A DNA stretch of 64,000 bases from Myxococcales bacterium (GCA_016706545.1 JADJJK010000024.1:55713-119712); one strand, 5' to 3'. Numbered from the stretch's first letter, positions 46,491-57,500 are shown. Numbers and translations: made by a program. Notes: generated by a model from the sequence alone, not told the origin.

Positions 46491-46788
46491 TCAGAGTGCG
46501 CGCCGCACCACGGTGAGGGTCTTGCGGGGTCGGGTCGCGGCGACGCAGAGTAGGCTCTGGTCGCGGGTCCGATGAGGCGGCGACGCCCCGGGGCCAGCAC
46601 ATGACGACGTGGGTGAAGTCGAGGCCCTTCACCCGGTGCATGGTGGCGACCCGCACGCCGGGGCCGACGGTGTCGCCGTCAAGCACCGTGTTGGGGACGC
46701 CAGCCGCTGCGAGCGTCTTGGCGAGGTCACTGACCCGGCTCTTGACCTTGACGACCACCGCCGTGATGAGTTCGCGAATTCGCCTCAT
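46491..46788 (-). pseudogene. C-terminal remnant of a UvrD/Rep-like helicase
   Basis: Reading from an ATG at 46788, the frame gives a typical end of a superfamily 1 helicase: AVVVKVKSRVSDLAKTLAAA followed by VRVATMHRVKGLDFTHVVM (motif V). Then the frame breaks, and another frame continues SLLCVAATRPRKTLTVVRRAL to a stop at 46491 (motif VI). The normal spacing between motifs V and VI is shortened. No helicase motifs I-IV are present upstream; the defence operon lies there instead. Its ATG overlaps the stop of the PD-(D/E)XK-like gene (TGATG). It is a deletion relic rather than a gene. Confidence 0.7.
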
Positions 46789-47270
46789 CACGGTGACGAC
46801 TCCTCCGCGAGGGGAATGCCTCGCGCTTCGCCAACCTGCAGTCGATATGGCTCGAGGAGTTCGCGCACCTTCTTCGAGAGCTTCTGGTAAGAGTACCCGC
46901 CGTTCTGTTGCCAGGATTTCGACTCCCCCATCGTCGTCTCGCTGAAGAATCGGGCCAGCAGCTCGTCGTGCGGGTAGATGAACCAGTCGACCTCGTACGG
47001 GAAGCAAACGTAGAGGTCTCGCCCCTCGTACTTCTTGGCGAACGACAGACGGCCCTTCAACTGGACCTTCAAGAACTCTCCGTCGCGATGCTGCGCGATG
47101 AAGTCAGCGCCCTGCCAGTCGCTGGACAATCGCAAGGTCACGAAGCCGTAGTCCGCTAGCACGGCAGAGACCTTCTGGAAGTTGAAGGCCTCCATCTGCC
47201 GTGCGTTCAGCTCTTCGTACCTAACGCGGTTGAACACGAATCCGCCGGGAACACCGGCCGTCGCGCTCAC
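46788..47270 (-). CDS. small PD-(D/E)XK-like nuclease protein coupled to mad8
   Basis: 160 residues from the GTG at 47270, which overlaps the mad8 stop. DYGFVTLRLSSDWQGADFIA followed by FLKVQLKGRLSF gives the D ... QxK pattern of a restriction-type PD-(D/E)XK fold. VDWFIYPHDELLARFF follows, and the C-terminal part is helical (SYQKLSKKVRELLEPYRL). The ORF could extend upstream only through mad8. Distant resemblance to DUF4365-type or homing/restriction nucleases is possible. It is not one of the eight MADS proteins I know; its coupling suggests it works with the operon. Confidence 0.65.
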   Translation of the reverse strand: MSATAGVPGGFVFNRVRYEELNARQMEAFNFQKVSAVLADYGFVTLRLSSDWQGADFIAQHRDGEFLKVQLKGRLSFAKKYEGRDLYVCFPYEVDWFIYPHDELLARFFSETTMGESKSWQQNGGYSYQKLSKKVRELLEPYRLQVGEARGIPLAEESSP

Positions 47271-50200
47271 ACCCCCACCGCCGTCTTCGTGGCGCCGCCG
47301 TGGTGGGTCACGCGCGGGCGGCAGCGGATCTTCACGGCGCTCTTGGTGAACGCCTCGTCGGTCGCTTTGCTCGACCAAATGAACGCTTCGCCGGGGCGCA
47401 GGTTCGACATCTTCTCTGGCGTGAGCGAGCCGAGCGCCGCGTTCGCCTTCTGGATGTGCTTGAGCCAAGCGGGCGAGTTGAACTTGTGGAGGATGACCTG
47501 GCTGGAGAGCTCGATGAGCGAGATGGGCACCGAGGGTGGGTCCTGGCTCGCGACCATGATGCTCGTGCCCTTGTGGCGCATCTCGCGCACGACCTCGATG
47601 AGGCCAGCCACGAGGTCGGGGCTCTCGATGTACTTGTGGGCCTCGTCGAAAACGACGAGCTTATTGAACGAGTGCTCCGCGCCCTGCGCGTCGCGGTACT
47701 TCGCGTCGGCGAATAGCTGCAGGAGCACGACGAAGAGCCCGAGCGCCTGGTCCTTCTCGATGAACTCGTCGCGGAGGTCGACGATGATGAGACGGCCCGG
47801 GCGGATCTCGTCCCTCAGGCGCACCGAGTCGTCGATGTACTCGGCCGCGAGTTCGAGGCGCATCTTCGCCATACCCTTGAGGTGATCGGGCAGCGACGAG
47901 TCCTCGATGCCTTGGTTCAGCCCCTGGAGCGTGAGGTCGTCGCGCAGGGACTTCATCACGCGGTTGAGCTGACGAATGTACGTGGCCTGGTTGCCCACCG
48001 CTCCCATGAGGAAGCGCCAGTGGCTGGTCTGTAGCTCGGCGGCGCGGAACTTCAGCGGGCGCACTTCGATGTCCGGGTACTCCTGCTTGCGCTCTTCGAG
48101 CTTGCCCGCGGGCGCCAGCAGGAGGACGTCGGAGAGAGCGCGGGGCTCCGCACCGAAGGTCTCCTTCAGCGCCTTCACCTGGGCGGCCTCGCTGTTCGGC
48201 GCGACCATCGACGTGAACTCCGGTCGGTAGTCCATCGTCGGGCTGTAGTGGAAGATGACCGTCGCGAGCGGGTTCGGGAGGACGTTGATGTTCGGGATGG
48301 GCAGCGAGGCCATCTCCGCAATCGTGCCGAGCGTGTAACTCTTGCCGCCGCCCTGGACGCCGAAGAGGCTGATGGTGTGCGTCTGGTTCAGGTCGATCGC
48401 GATGCGCCGGCCTGAGACGTCGCCGAGCAGCCCGTACTGCGGTGAGTCGCCGGTAACGCCGAGCATGATGTCGTAGGGTACCGCGTGCGCGCTCTTCGCC
48501 TCCGGGCTCGGTACGGGCGGCGGCTCCTCCGCTGCCGGGGGCTCGGGAGGCCGCGCCACGGGCGCGACGTTGGCCACCGTGGCGGCCTTCGACGGCGGCG
48601 CGACGGGCGGGGCCTCCGGCGCGGTGGGGCGCGCTACGGCCGTCACGGCGGGCGCGGGCACGGCCTCCTGCGCGGCGACGGGCGTGTGCGAGGGCGGCGG
48701 GACGCTGGGCTGGCGGCCGCGCAGCTCCTCCCACGAGACCGAGCGATCGCGCGGAGAGCCAAGGAATGCGGCCGAGTCGAGCGTCGGCACCGAAGGCGCG
48801 CGCTCGCGACGACGGCGAACCTCGGTGACACCGCGCGGGCGCAGTCCACCTCCACCGCCTGGTCCACCGCTCCCCGAGGAGCTGGCGCTGACGCTCGCCG
48901 ACGACTCGGTGCTGGGCGCGGCAGCGTCGACGAGCTGACGAATCAGGTCGACGCCGATGCGATGGTACTCGATGCCGCTCTCGCTCTCGGGCGGCTCGGT
49001 ACCAGGCTTGGCAAAGTCGAAGATGAGAGCGCTGCGCGTGAACGCGAGCTGGTAGCCGTCGTCGAGCGTGTGAACAAAGTAGCGCGCCTCGTCGGCGGCC
49101 TCGCGGCTGATGGCTCCGTAGCGCTCGGCGCGCTCCAGGTAGAACTCGAGGAGCAGCGCAAGCTCGCGCGTCTTGAACGCGCGGTCCGGGCGGTCCTGGG
49201 GCGTACGCTTAGGATCGAAGTGGTGCGCGAGCACCTCCTCGCTCTGGCCGATCTGCTCGGCGATGCTCGATTTGAGCGCGTTGTAGGCAGCGAGGTCGCC
49301 GACGCCCGAGTAGCACTTCACCTCGACGAGGCGGCACGTGATGATGCGCCGGGTGGTGTCGAGGTCGAAGAGCCCTAGGTCCGTGCGCTTGAAGCTGACC
49401 TCGTCGCCCAGCTCGTCGGCTCCCTGCTTCAGCACGCGGTACAGCTCGAGATGCGCGTCGAGCGGGACGACGATCTGGTTCTCGAAGACGCCCTGGTGTT
49501 CGAGGTAGAGGCGCGAGAGGGCCAGGCCCAAGGCTTCCGCCCGCTGCGTCGGCGACGAGATGAGCTTCAGCGCGAGCCGGCCGGACAGCGACCGGAGCTG
49601 GTCGAGTAGCACCACGGCGTGGCGGCCCTCGGCCTGAAGCCCGTATTGCTCGAGGACCGGACGCAGGAGCGCCTCGAGCTCGGCGACCGAACGGGACGTG
49701 ATGACAAGCCGATGCCCCAACGTGCTCGCCATGTCCGGCGAGTGGTCGATGAGGTAATCCGGCCGCGTCGCGTGCCCGCCGTGGTCGAAAAACTCGATGC
49801 CGAGGTTGCGGTCGAGCGTGAACACCCAGTCGCTCACCTCGTGAACCTGATGGAGAAGCGCACGGTCGTCGGGACCGAGCGCCAGGCTCACGACGGGACG
49901 GAGGTCGATACCGCTCCGGCCAGTGGCGATGGTCGCTGTCGCGCTCGACATCGAGGCGGCGAGTTTGCCGAGCAGGTCGGAGAGTTCCTCTGCGTCTTCG
50001 ATGGGCTGAGCGACGCCGTGACGAGGCAGTCGTCGCCACGCCACGGTCTGCTCGTCCTCGTGGTACTCCGTCGAGAACTCCTGCACGAGGCCGTGAACGA
50101 ACGCCGTCGCGTGGCGAGGATCGGACTTGCGCGCGCCAACTTCCTCGGCCGGGAAGACGTCGAAGAGCAGCGACAGGTGGGCCGCGTGGGTGTCCGGGCT

Positions 50201-52831
50201 GATGCGGAAGTCCTTGGTCGAACGCACCGCGAAGCGCAGCTTCGGGTGAAGGTGCGTCTCGGCCGGAATGGAGAACGCGTCCGCTTCACGCGTGTTCGTG
50301 CCTCCATCAGGCGTGAGCAATGCGGCGATCTCGTCGCCGACCCCGGGCGCGTCGGGATCGGGCACGAAGAGCCGGATGTCGTAGCGAAGGTCGGCGAAGG
50401 CCGACTCCTTCTGCAGCTCGAGTAGCATGTCGCCGAGCACGCCAGCGCGGCCCGGATTGAACGCGTTGATGGTCAGCGTGCGGACGTACGGGTGCTGCAC
50501 GAGGTAGCGCCGCACGCGAGACGCGAGGTACTTGCCATCGATTAGCGCACCGCCGATGGCAGGCTCGGGCAGGCCGAGCGCACTGCAGACCTCGCCGACG
50601 AGGCCGCGAGGGTCCTCCTCGTTCGACGGCGCGAAGAGCGTCCAGAACGGGTTGATGCTGTCGACGGCGGTCAGCACGTGGCCCGCCTCCGTCGGCAGGA
50701 CCGGCGGGAAGCTCGTTGGCGACAGGAGCTTCAGCAGCGCCTCGCGCGTCGGGACCACATACTCGTGCGGCGCGCTCCTCGCGGCCGCAACCCACTGGGC
50801 GCCGAGCTTCGCCCACGTGGCAAACCACAACGCCCGCAGCGGGTGCGTGGGCGCTACGAGGACGGCGTCGCGGCGACGGCCACGGTGATCGACGATGGCG
50901 AGAAGCACGGAGTCGAGCGCGAGGATCTTGCGCAGGTCTGCGAAAGCCCGCTGCGAGTCGCTCTTCGCCGTCGCTTCCGCTCGCTGGGCTAGGTCCGCCA
51001 GCAGCGCGAGATAAGCACCCGCGTAATCGCTCGCGAGATCGGCGTTCGCCCCAGCGTCGACGCCCTGCGTGACCAACTCCGAGGTGCCGCTCCGTACCGC
51101 CGCGAAGTAGCGGGTACGCGCTTCAAGGAAACGATCGCCAGCGGCGCCCTGCGGCCAGCCGTTGACCTCACCGGTGCTCGTCCCCGGCACGCCGTGATTC
51201 ACCGGGATGCGCCAGCTAATCGGACCGTCGGGCGCAGCGAGGATCTTCTGCTCGATATTCTTGAGTGCGCGAGAGACCGGCACATGCACCGCGCCCTCGC
51301 GTCCAAGCTTCACCTCCAGCATGTCGGCACCGGAGACATGCCCCTTGGTCTTCTCTGCCCACGCGGCGTGCCCGAAAACGACGCTCGTCGGATCGCGGTC
51401 GTCGAGAATGGCCTTGAACTGCGCACGGAAGAGGGCGTGCAACGCGCTCGGCTCGCGCTGCACGGCACGCTGCGCGGGCTCGATTTCCACCTCGGTGTCA
51501 GGCAGGACATAGAACAGATCGCTCTCGTTTGGCCGGGGCGCTGTCTCGTCCGCGTCTGCGCTCCACGCGACGGCATCGCCGTTCGCGTCGACGAGCGGAA
51601 TGAGATCCCCGCTCTCGGTCTGCGCGAGGACCCGAACGAAGTGCCAGCCCTCTTCCCAGTCGATCTTGCCGAGCGCCGAGAACGAGATGGTCGCCTTGTC
51701 AGTCGCCGTCTTCCACACGGCCTTGCTGCGCGCGAGACCGATGGGACCATGTTCCTTGGAGATGACCTGTGCGACGAACTTCGCGAGGCCCTGCACCTTG
51801 CTCGGGTGCGCCTCCGTGCGGAACGTGACGTTGAACTTCTTGAGGTTGCTGACCGGCAGAATGCACTGCCCGATGAGCTGCGCGAGCGGCTCCTTGGTCT
51901 CGTCGTCGTCAACCTTCGGTAGGTCCGTCTGCACCTCGCCGACAAAGATGGCGTCAGGTTGGACGCCGCCGTCTTCGAACTCCCACTTGTTGAAGGCGAG
52001 CTGCCAGAGCGCCTTGTCGACGACGATGCGGCGCGCCCACTGGCGCGGGTCGTCTGTACCCGCCTCGGCGAGGAAGTTGCCAAGTAGGTTCTTGAAGGCG
52101 CGCTTGGAGAGCCCCAGTTCACCCACGCGACCGCGCTCCGAGCGCGGCGACCAGGTCAGCTTCTCGACGCTCTCGCGGTTGCGCACGAGGCGGGTCGGGG
52201 ACTTCTCTGGCTGCACCAGCCACTCGAAGTCGGGCACCAACCCCACCTCGTAGAGCGACGCACCGAGCGCCTCGCCGTCGTTGCCGTTCACCTTCGCTGT
52301 CAGGAGAAAGCGCACCGTGGAGAGCGCATCCGAGAAACGCCACGAACGCTCACCACCACGCAGCCGTCGGAGCGACTCATGGACGCCACCACGTAGCGTT
52401 GAAGGCAGCTCGCCGAGTAGCTTCTCGATGAGCGCTTCGTAGAGGCCGGTGACCGAGACCTCCTCGAACGTCGCCACGCCGAAAGAGTCCTCGGCCGAAG
52501 CGCGCACGTCGCTGGGAACGAACACGAGGAGCGGCGGCCGCTGGGTGCCGTCGGCGTGCGGATTGCGCAGCTCGACGAGCTTCGTGCTCGATACCGCGAG
52601 TTCGGCGGGGATGCTCAGCGCACCGTCGGTGAGAACCACGACCGTCGTGCTGGGCAGCTCGGCGCGAAGCCGCGCGCAGAGCCGCACCATCAGCTCGGCA
52701 TCGAGGTCGCTCACGCGCATGCAGTGACCGGCCACGCGTGTGCGGAGCTGCTCGACGAGCAACGGCACGGCGACGTTCTCCAGCTCGTTGGTGAGATGCG
52801 TCGTGGACAGCTCCTGGAACCCAGCGCTCAC
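47267..52831 (-). CDS. mad8: MADS ATP-binding protein MAD8 (HerA/FtsK-like, very large)
   Basis: 1854 residues from the GTG at 52831, which overlaps the mad7 stop. The C-terminal quarter is a HerA-type ATPase: Walker A FGVQGGGKSYTLG (residues about 1490-1502), Walker B KLVVFDEAHKYI (around 1725-1735) and ASQDPPSVP. Upstream, residues about 1150-1175 contain TDLGLF ... CRLVEVKCYSG, a PD-(D/E)XK-like D...ExK nuclease motif. A Ser/Gly/Pro-rich linker lies around 1315-1460. The N-terminal 1000 residues are of unknown fold. In MADS this is the largest subunit and probably the DNA-translocating/cleaving part (inference). Confidence 0.82.
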   Translation of the reverse strand: MSAGFQELSTTHLTNELENVAVPLLVEQLRTRVAGHCMRVSDLDAELMVRLCARLRAELPSTTVVVLTDGALSIPAELAVSSTKLVELRNPHADGTQRPPLLVFVPSDVRASAEDSFGVATFEEVSVTGLYEALIEKLLGELPSTLRGGVHESLRRLRGGERSWRFSDALSTVRFLLTAKVNGNDGEALGASLYEVGLVPDFEWLVQPEKSPTRLVRNRESVEKLTWSPRSERGRVGELGLSKRAFKNLLGNFLAEAGTDDPRQWARRIVVDKALWQLAFNKWEFEDGGVQPDAIFVGEVQTDLPKVDDDETKEPLAQLIGQCILPVSNLKKFNVTFRTEAHPSKVQGLAKFVAQVISKEHGPIGLARSKAVWKTATDKATISFSALGKIDWEEGWHFVRVLAQTESGDLIPLVDANGDAVAWSADADETAPRPNESDLFYVLPDTEVEIEPAQRAVQREPSALHALFRAQFKAILDDRDPTSVVFGHAAWAEKTKGHVSGADMLEVKLGREGAVHVPVSRALKNIEQKILAAPDGPISWRIPVNHGVPGTSTGEVNGWPQGAAGDRFLEARTRYFAAVRSGTSELVTQGVDAGANADLASDYAGAYLALLADLAQRAEATAKSDSQRAFADLRKILALDSVLLAIVDHRGRRRDAVLVAPTHPLRALWFATWAKLGAQWVAAARSAPHEYVVPTREALLKLLSPTSFPPVLPTEAGHVLTAVDSINPFWTLFAPSNEEDPRGLVGEVCSALGLPEPAIGGALIDGKYLASRVRRYLVQHPYVRTLTINAFNPGRAGVLGDMLLELQKESAFADLRYDIRLFVPDPDAPGVGDEIAALLTPDGGTNTREADAFSIPAETHLHPKLRFAVRSTKDFRISPDTHAAHLSLLFDVFPAEEVGARKSDPRHATAFVHGLVQEFSTEYHEDEQTVAWRRLPRHGVAQPIEDAEELSDLLGKLAASMSSATATIATGRSGIDLRPVVSLALGPDDRALLHQVHEVSDWVFTLDRNLGIEFFDHGGHATRPDYLIDHSPDMASTLGHRLVITSRSVAELEALLRPVLEQYGLQAEGRHAVVLLDQLRSLSGRLALKLISSPTQRAEALGLALSRLYLEHQGVFENQIVVPLDAHLELYRVLKQGADELGDEVSFKRTDLGLFDLDTTRRIITCRLVEVKCYSGVGDLAAYNALKSSIAEQIGQSEEVLAHHFDPKRTPQDRPDRAFKTRELALLLEFYLERAERYGAISREAADEARYFVHTLDDGYQLAFTRSALIFDFAKPGTEPPESESGIEYHRIGVDLIRQLVDAAAPSTESSASVSASSSGSGGPGGGGGLRPRGVTEVRRRRERAPSVPTLDSAAFLGSPRDRSVSWEELRGRQPSVPPPSHTPVAAQEAVPAPAVTAVARPTAPEAPPVAPPSKAATVANVAPVARPPEPPAAEEPPPVPSPEAKSAHAVPYDIMLGVTGDSPQYGLLGDVSGRRIAIDLNQTHTISLFGVQGGGKSYTLGTIAEMASLPIPNINVLPNPLATVIFHYSPTMDYRPEFTSMVAPNSEAAQVKALKETFGAEPRALSDVLLLAPAGKLEERKQEYPDIEVRPLKFRAAELQTSHWRFLMGAVGNQATYIRQLNRVMKSLRDDLTLQGLNQGIEDSSLPDHLKGMAKMRLELAAEYIDDSVRLRDEIRPGRLIIVDLRDEFIEKDQALGLFVVLLQLFADAKYRDAQGAEHSFNKLVVFDEAHKYIESPDLVAGLIEVVREMRHKGTSIMVASQDPPSVPISLIELSSQVILHKFNSPAWLKHIQKANAALGSLTPEKMSNLRPGEAFIWSSKATDEAFTKSAVKIRCRPRVTHHGGATKTAVGV

Positions 52832-54513
52832 GGCGTTCCTCCTGTGGCCGTGTCGCCCTCGGCGATGCGGAATCTCGGCGTGATGGTCTGCGTGACGTAG
52901 GCGTCGGAGAGATCGCGGTAGAAGCCGACCTCGCGAAGCCGCCCGGTGAACGCGCGGACGTTGTCGCGTAGCGCACGACGGTCCTCGATACTGGTCGTCG
53001 CGAAGCCATCACCGCGCGGCAACTGGTCGATGAAGATGCCGTAGCGCTCACGCAAGAACACGAGCAGCTCGTCAACGCGCATCTCGCCCGTGTGAAAGCC
53101 GCCGTCCGTACCCTGCTTCAGCACGGCGATCTGGAGCAGCACCTCGAGCAGCCGGCTGTCGAGGACGAAGCGGCGAGGCGCCTCCTTCGTTCGGCCCTGC
53201 GCGATGAGCGCGCCGGCGCGGTTCTTCAAGAGGAGTGAGTCGAGGCACTGCGTGACGTACTTGCGGTGGAACGGACCACGCAGCGCGACGATCATCTCGA
53301 TGTATGCGTCGAACTCCGAGAGGCCCATCTCGGTGACGGCCTTCACCTCGGGGTCGAGCTCGGCGTCCTTCGCGCCCGACGTCTCTTCCACGAGGCCCGA
53401 CACGCGCTGGCCGAAGAACTTCTCGCGCTCGGCCTTCAGCGGCGCGTCGAGGAGCTGCAGCACCTCTCCCACCGAGAATTCGCCGCTGGTCGGCTTCGTG
53501 AGCTTGCCCCGACGAACGAGATCTGTGGCGAACTCGTCGAGCTTCTTGGTCGCGAAGTACGCTCGCAAGAAGCCCGGGATGCGCCGGTAGTGCGTGTCGG
53601 CGCTGCGTTCAGCGAGCGTGGCCATCGGAGTACCGGGCTGGCCCGCGACGTCGACCAGCAGGCCCACGCGGTACGGGCAGTCGCCGAACGGGTTCTCCAG
53701 GCTCTTGGGGTTCATCGGGCACGCGCCCGTCGCGCACGTTGGATCAGCACCCTTCCTGCGAACCAGCGCTGGCAGGAGCTTCAAGAGGCGCAAGTGATAG
53801 AGCCCGAGGTGGAAGGCGATGAGCACCTTCAGGTACTCGACCATCACCGAGCGCGGGATGAAGCGCTGGTAGAACAGCAGGCGCTGGATGTCCTCGGCGA
53901 GGAGGTCGGCGGCCCCTACGCAGAGGGGCGAAAACGAGTCACGCCCTGACTTCGTGTCCGGCGCATCTCCCTTCACCTCGTCGAGGAGTCGAAGCAGCGC
54001 CTGGGTCTCGACGTCGATCACCGCTCCCGCGTTGGCCTTGCCCGTGACCTTGTCGTGGCCCTGGAAGAAGAAGTGGTGCAGGTGCTCGAGTGCCTTCTGC
54101 CCGGCGCCTTTCCGCGCCATGTAGAGCATCTCGTATAGGTGCTGCGCAGCGCCGTAGTCGCGCGAGTGCTTCGGGTTGCGGAAGCGGTACGTGAACCCGT
54201 GGAGCGGGCGCGGCGCCGCCAGGGCCTCGTTCGCCTTACCTCGGTTCACTAGATCGAGAAGATGCGTCTCGACCCAGCGGCGCACGACGTCGGGGTTGTC
54301 CTGGAACTTCGTGAACCACTCGGGGTGCTCGAAGGTAAACTCGACGAAGGCGTCGACGCTGAGCTCGAAGTTGCGTGTCAGGCGGCTCGGGTAGCCGTTG
54401 TGCGCGAGCCGCGCGAAGAACGCGGTGAGCACGCGGTCCATCTCGAGGTGCTTGAAGTCGAGGTAGCTGATCTTCGGGAGCCGGAACTCTCGATCGCGCT
54501 TGGACAGTGACAT
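52828..54513 (-). CDS. mad7: MADS protein MAD7
   Basis: 561 residues. The ATG overlaps the mad6 stop (TGATG) and the stop overlaps the mad8 GTG. No recognised enzyme motif. The protein is mostly helical and charged (YLDFKHLEMDRVLTAFFARL at the start) and has a small Cys cluster around residue 265 (PTCATGACPMN ... FGDCPYR) that could bind metal. Assigned MAD7 by position between the kinase and the large ATPase. Confidence 0.75.
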   Translation of the reverse strand: MSLSKRDREFRLPKISYLDFKHLEMDRVLTAFFARLAHNGYPSRLTRNFELSVDAFVEFTFEHPEWFTKFQDNPDVVRRWVETHLLDLVNRGKANEALAAPRPLHGFTYRFRNPKHSRDYGAAQHLYEMLYMARKGAGQKALEHLHHFFFQGHDKVTGKANAGAVIDVETQALLRLLDEVKGDAPDTKSGRDSFSPLCVGAADLLAEDIQRLLFYQRFIPRSVMVEYLKVLIAFHLGLYHLRLLKLLPALVRRKGADPTCATGACPMNPKSLENPFGDCPYRVGLLVDVAGQPGTPMATLAERSADTHYRRIPGFLRAYFATKKLDEFATDLVRRGKLTKPTSGEFSVGEVLQLLDAPLKAEREKFFGQRVSGLVEETSGAKDAELDPEVKAVTEMGLSEFDAYIEMIVALRGPFHRKYVTQCLDSLLLKNRAGALIAQGRTKEAPRRFVLDSRLLEVLLQIAVLKQGTDGGFHTGEMRVDELLVFLRERYGIFIDQLPRGDGFATTSIEDRRALRDNVRAFTGRLREVGFYRDLSDAYVTQTITPRFRIAEGDTATGGTP

Positions 54514-57500
54514 CAGACCGCTCCCTCTTGGGCGCGCGTCATCTCGAGGCGGCCATCGGCTTGGCGAGCGACGCGGTAGAAGTCATGGCCCGACGTGCTG
54601 AGCAGCACCTCCTGGTAGGGCGCAGAGCCGAGCAAGTTCTTGAAGACCGCGAGGCTCAGGTAGTAGCCCTGCTCCTCCTCGACGCTGGGGCGGTAGCCCT
54701 CGTTCAGGCGCCGGAGCATCTCGTAGACGTCGAGCGAGACGAGCAGCTCCGCGTCGAGACCCGCAGGGTCGTGGTAGCGAAGTAAGAGACCCGTGGGCAT
54801 GTGTTCGACGAAGCGTGAGCGCGAGGCATGGTCGTTCAGCGACACAGAGAAGCGCTCGCGCGGGTAGAGCCGGTAGGAGCGCACACTGCCACCTTCGACG
54901 CGGCGAACCTCCAACGCGAGGTTGTTACCGATGCGCTCAGGCCGCGTGAGCCCCTCGCCTCGGTTGATGGCGACGAGCAGCGGCTCGAGCAGCCCCTCGG
55001 CGCCCTTGTCGCCGCGCACCACCGCGAGCAGCTCGTCGGCGGTCTTGTACGGGAGCATCGAGCGCCAGCCCGCGTCACGCCGCTCGAAGAACGCGCGCCT
55101 GCGCGCCATCGCGATGAAGCGCCGGTGCGAATCGGCGCGATGCTCGCTTGCCTTGCCCGAGACGTCACGCGGCAGCTCGTCGTAGAGGCTGCGGAGGATC
55201 TCGCGGTCGTAGGCGCCGCGCTGCTCGAATCGGAACAGCGTGCGGTCCTCGGTGGGCGAGACGAAGTCGAGCGCGCGGTCGAGGCGCGGATCGTCGGCCG
55301 CCGCGACGTCGACCTCGGAGAGCAGCGTAAGCAGGCGATCGGCGTTGGGGGCGTCGCCGCCTTTCCAACTGTTGAAGTAGAAGCCCTGCACGATCTCGTT
55401 GCGCTGGCCGTTCTTGTACAGCGCATGGATCTCATCGCAGTCGCGCGTGCCCACCAGCATGTACGCGAGCGCCGAGCGCAAATCGCGCAGCGTGATGTGC
55501 AGGCGCCCGCGCAGGTGCGTGATGGCGTAGAGGCTCTTCAGTCTTTCGACGACGTGCTTCCCCGCGGTCTCGTCCTGGATGGTCTGCGCGTTGTGGAACG
55601 CGTAGCAGCGGTCCTTCAGGTCGCAGCCATGGCAGGGCTCCCAGAACTTCTCATGCGTCATGCGGCTCACGAGACGCTCGAGGATCGAGTTGTCGAAGCC
55701 TTGCGGGTCGACGACGACGCTGCGGAGATTCAAGTTCACGACGGCCACGCCATCGGTGGGCTCGCCCGTGCGGAGCCCCTCCTTCACCAGCGTGGCGAGC
55801 GCGGGAAAGTCTGCGCGGTTCGCCTCGAGGAAGTCGACGAGGCGCCCCTCGTTGATGGCGATGAGCCGCGTCTCCCTCGTCGCTGCCCATCCCTTCGAGT
55901 CGTTGCCCTTGAAGGGAGCGAGGAAGGCGCGCAGCACGTCGTCGTTCTTCTGGTCGCCCTCGTCCTGGCTGCCGTCGTAGTTCGAGAGGAACGTGCGCCC
56001 GCGCAGCTCGATGCGCGCGCCGTTCGGCAGCGAGTGGTCGACGATGCCCTGCTCGTCGGCAGCCCTGCGTTCGAGCTTCTGCAGGAAGGCCGTCTTCCCG
56101 TCGCCTGCGTTGCCAGAAATGATGACGAGCGCGAATTCACCGGAGAGCACTGACGGCAGCAGCTCACGGTCGAGCGCGGTCTCGACATAGGTCTGCTCAC
56201 TGATGACATCGAGGCCGCGCGTGCCCGCGTTGCTGTGCTTGCTCTGGCTGTAGACCGTGAGCAGATGGCGGACGTAAGGGTTCGTGTTCGGCGGGATCGG
56301 TCTACCCGAGCCGCCGTTCCCGTTGCCACTGCGCTTGCCGTTGCCGCCATCCCCCGGCACACCCCACGCGATCGGCACCGGTGTGAGGGGCTGCGGCGCA
56401 CGCCGCGCGGCCGGGATGCTGGTCAGTGCGCTCCGCAGGTCGGCGGCGGACGCGTAGCGGTCGGCGCGCTTGGGCGCGATGGCCTTGAGCATCACGTCGA
56501 CCAACTCGGGCGCGATGTCAGCGAGGCCCGACAGCTCGCGCGGATCGGCGGCGGGCTTGCCGGGCGGCGGGACCTGCGCGTTGTCCCACGGGTAGCGGCT
56601 CGTCATCGCCTCGTAGAGCGTGAGCCCGAGCGCGTAGAGATCACGGTCGACGAGATCGCTTGCCGAAGGAACGTCCTCAAGCACGAGGTCGGGCGGCAGG
56701 TAGCGACGCGAGCCGCCGCCACGGCGCTCCTCATCCTTCGCCGCGACCGATACGTTGAAGTCGATGATCTTCGTGCCGCGCCCAGTCCACAACAGGTTTC
56801 GGGGTTTGATGTCGCAGTGGTAGACGCCGTGCTCGTGCAGGTGCACGAGGCCTGTCGCGACGTGCCGCCCGAGCTCGAGCGCGTCTTCGCGGGTCAGCGC
56901 GTTGCTCTCGATCATCTCGCCGACGTCAAAGCCCTCGATGAACTCGAAGACGATGAAGGGAGGACCGCCGGGGATGAGATCGGCGTCGATCACCTTCACC
57001 ACGTTCTGGTGGTCGGGGATCTGAAGGAGCGTCTTGTACTCCTTCTTGAGGCGGTCGACTGTAGACACGCGGTCGCGCAACACCAGCTTCACAGCGCGCG
57101 AAACGTCGCCGAGCGTGTCGATGACCTTGTACGCGACCGCGAACGAGCCCGGCTTGCCGAGCCGCTTCTCGATGACGTACTTCGGCGTGAGCTGGGTGTT
57201 CGCGAGCAGGTTTGAGTAGTCGAGCTGAGGCGCGGCGGGCTCGGGTGACGACGCTGATGGAGTCGCGCCGACTGCAGGCGCAGAGGCGGCGCTGGGGTCG
57301 AGGAGGATCTTCAGCTCGGTGAGTGCCCACGCCGCCGAGGGCCGATCGCCTGGCTCGAAGGTGCAGAGCTTCTGCAGCCAGGCGTCGAAGCCCTTGGGCA
57401 GCTCGGGGCGCGCGGAGCTGGGCTTCACCGCGAAGACGGCCTTCTGCTCGAACAGCTCGGTCGGCGTCTTGAACGGCCGCTCACCCGTGAACAGCTCGTA

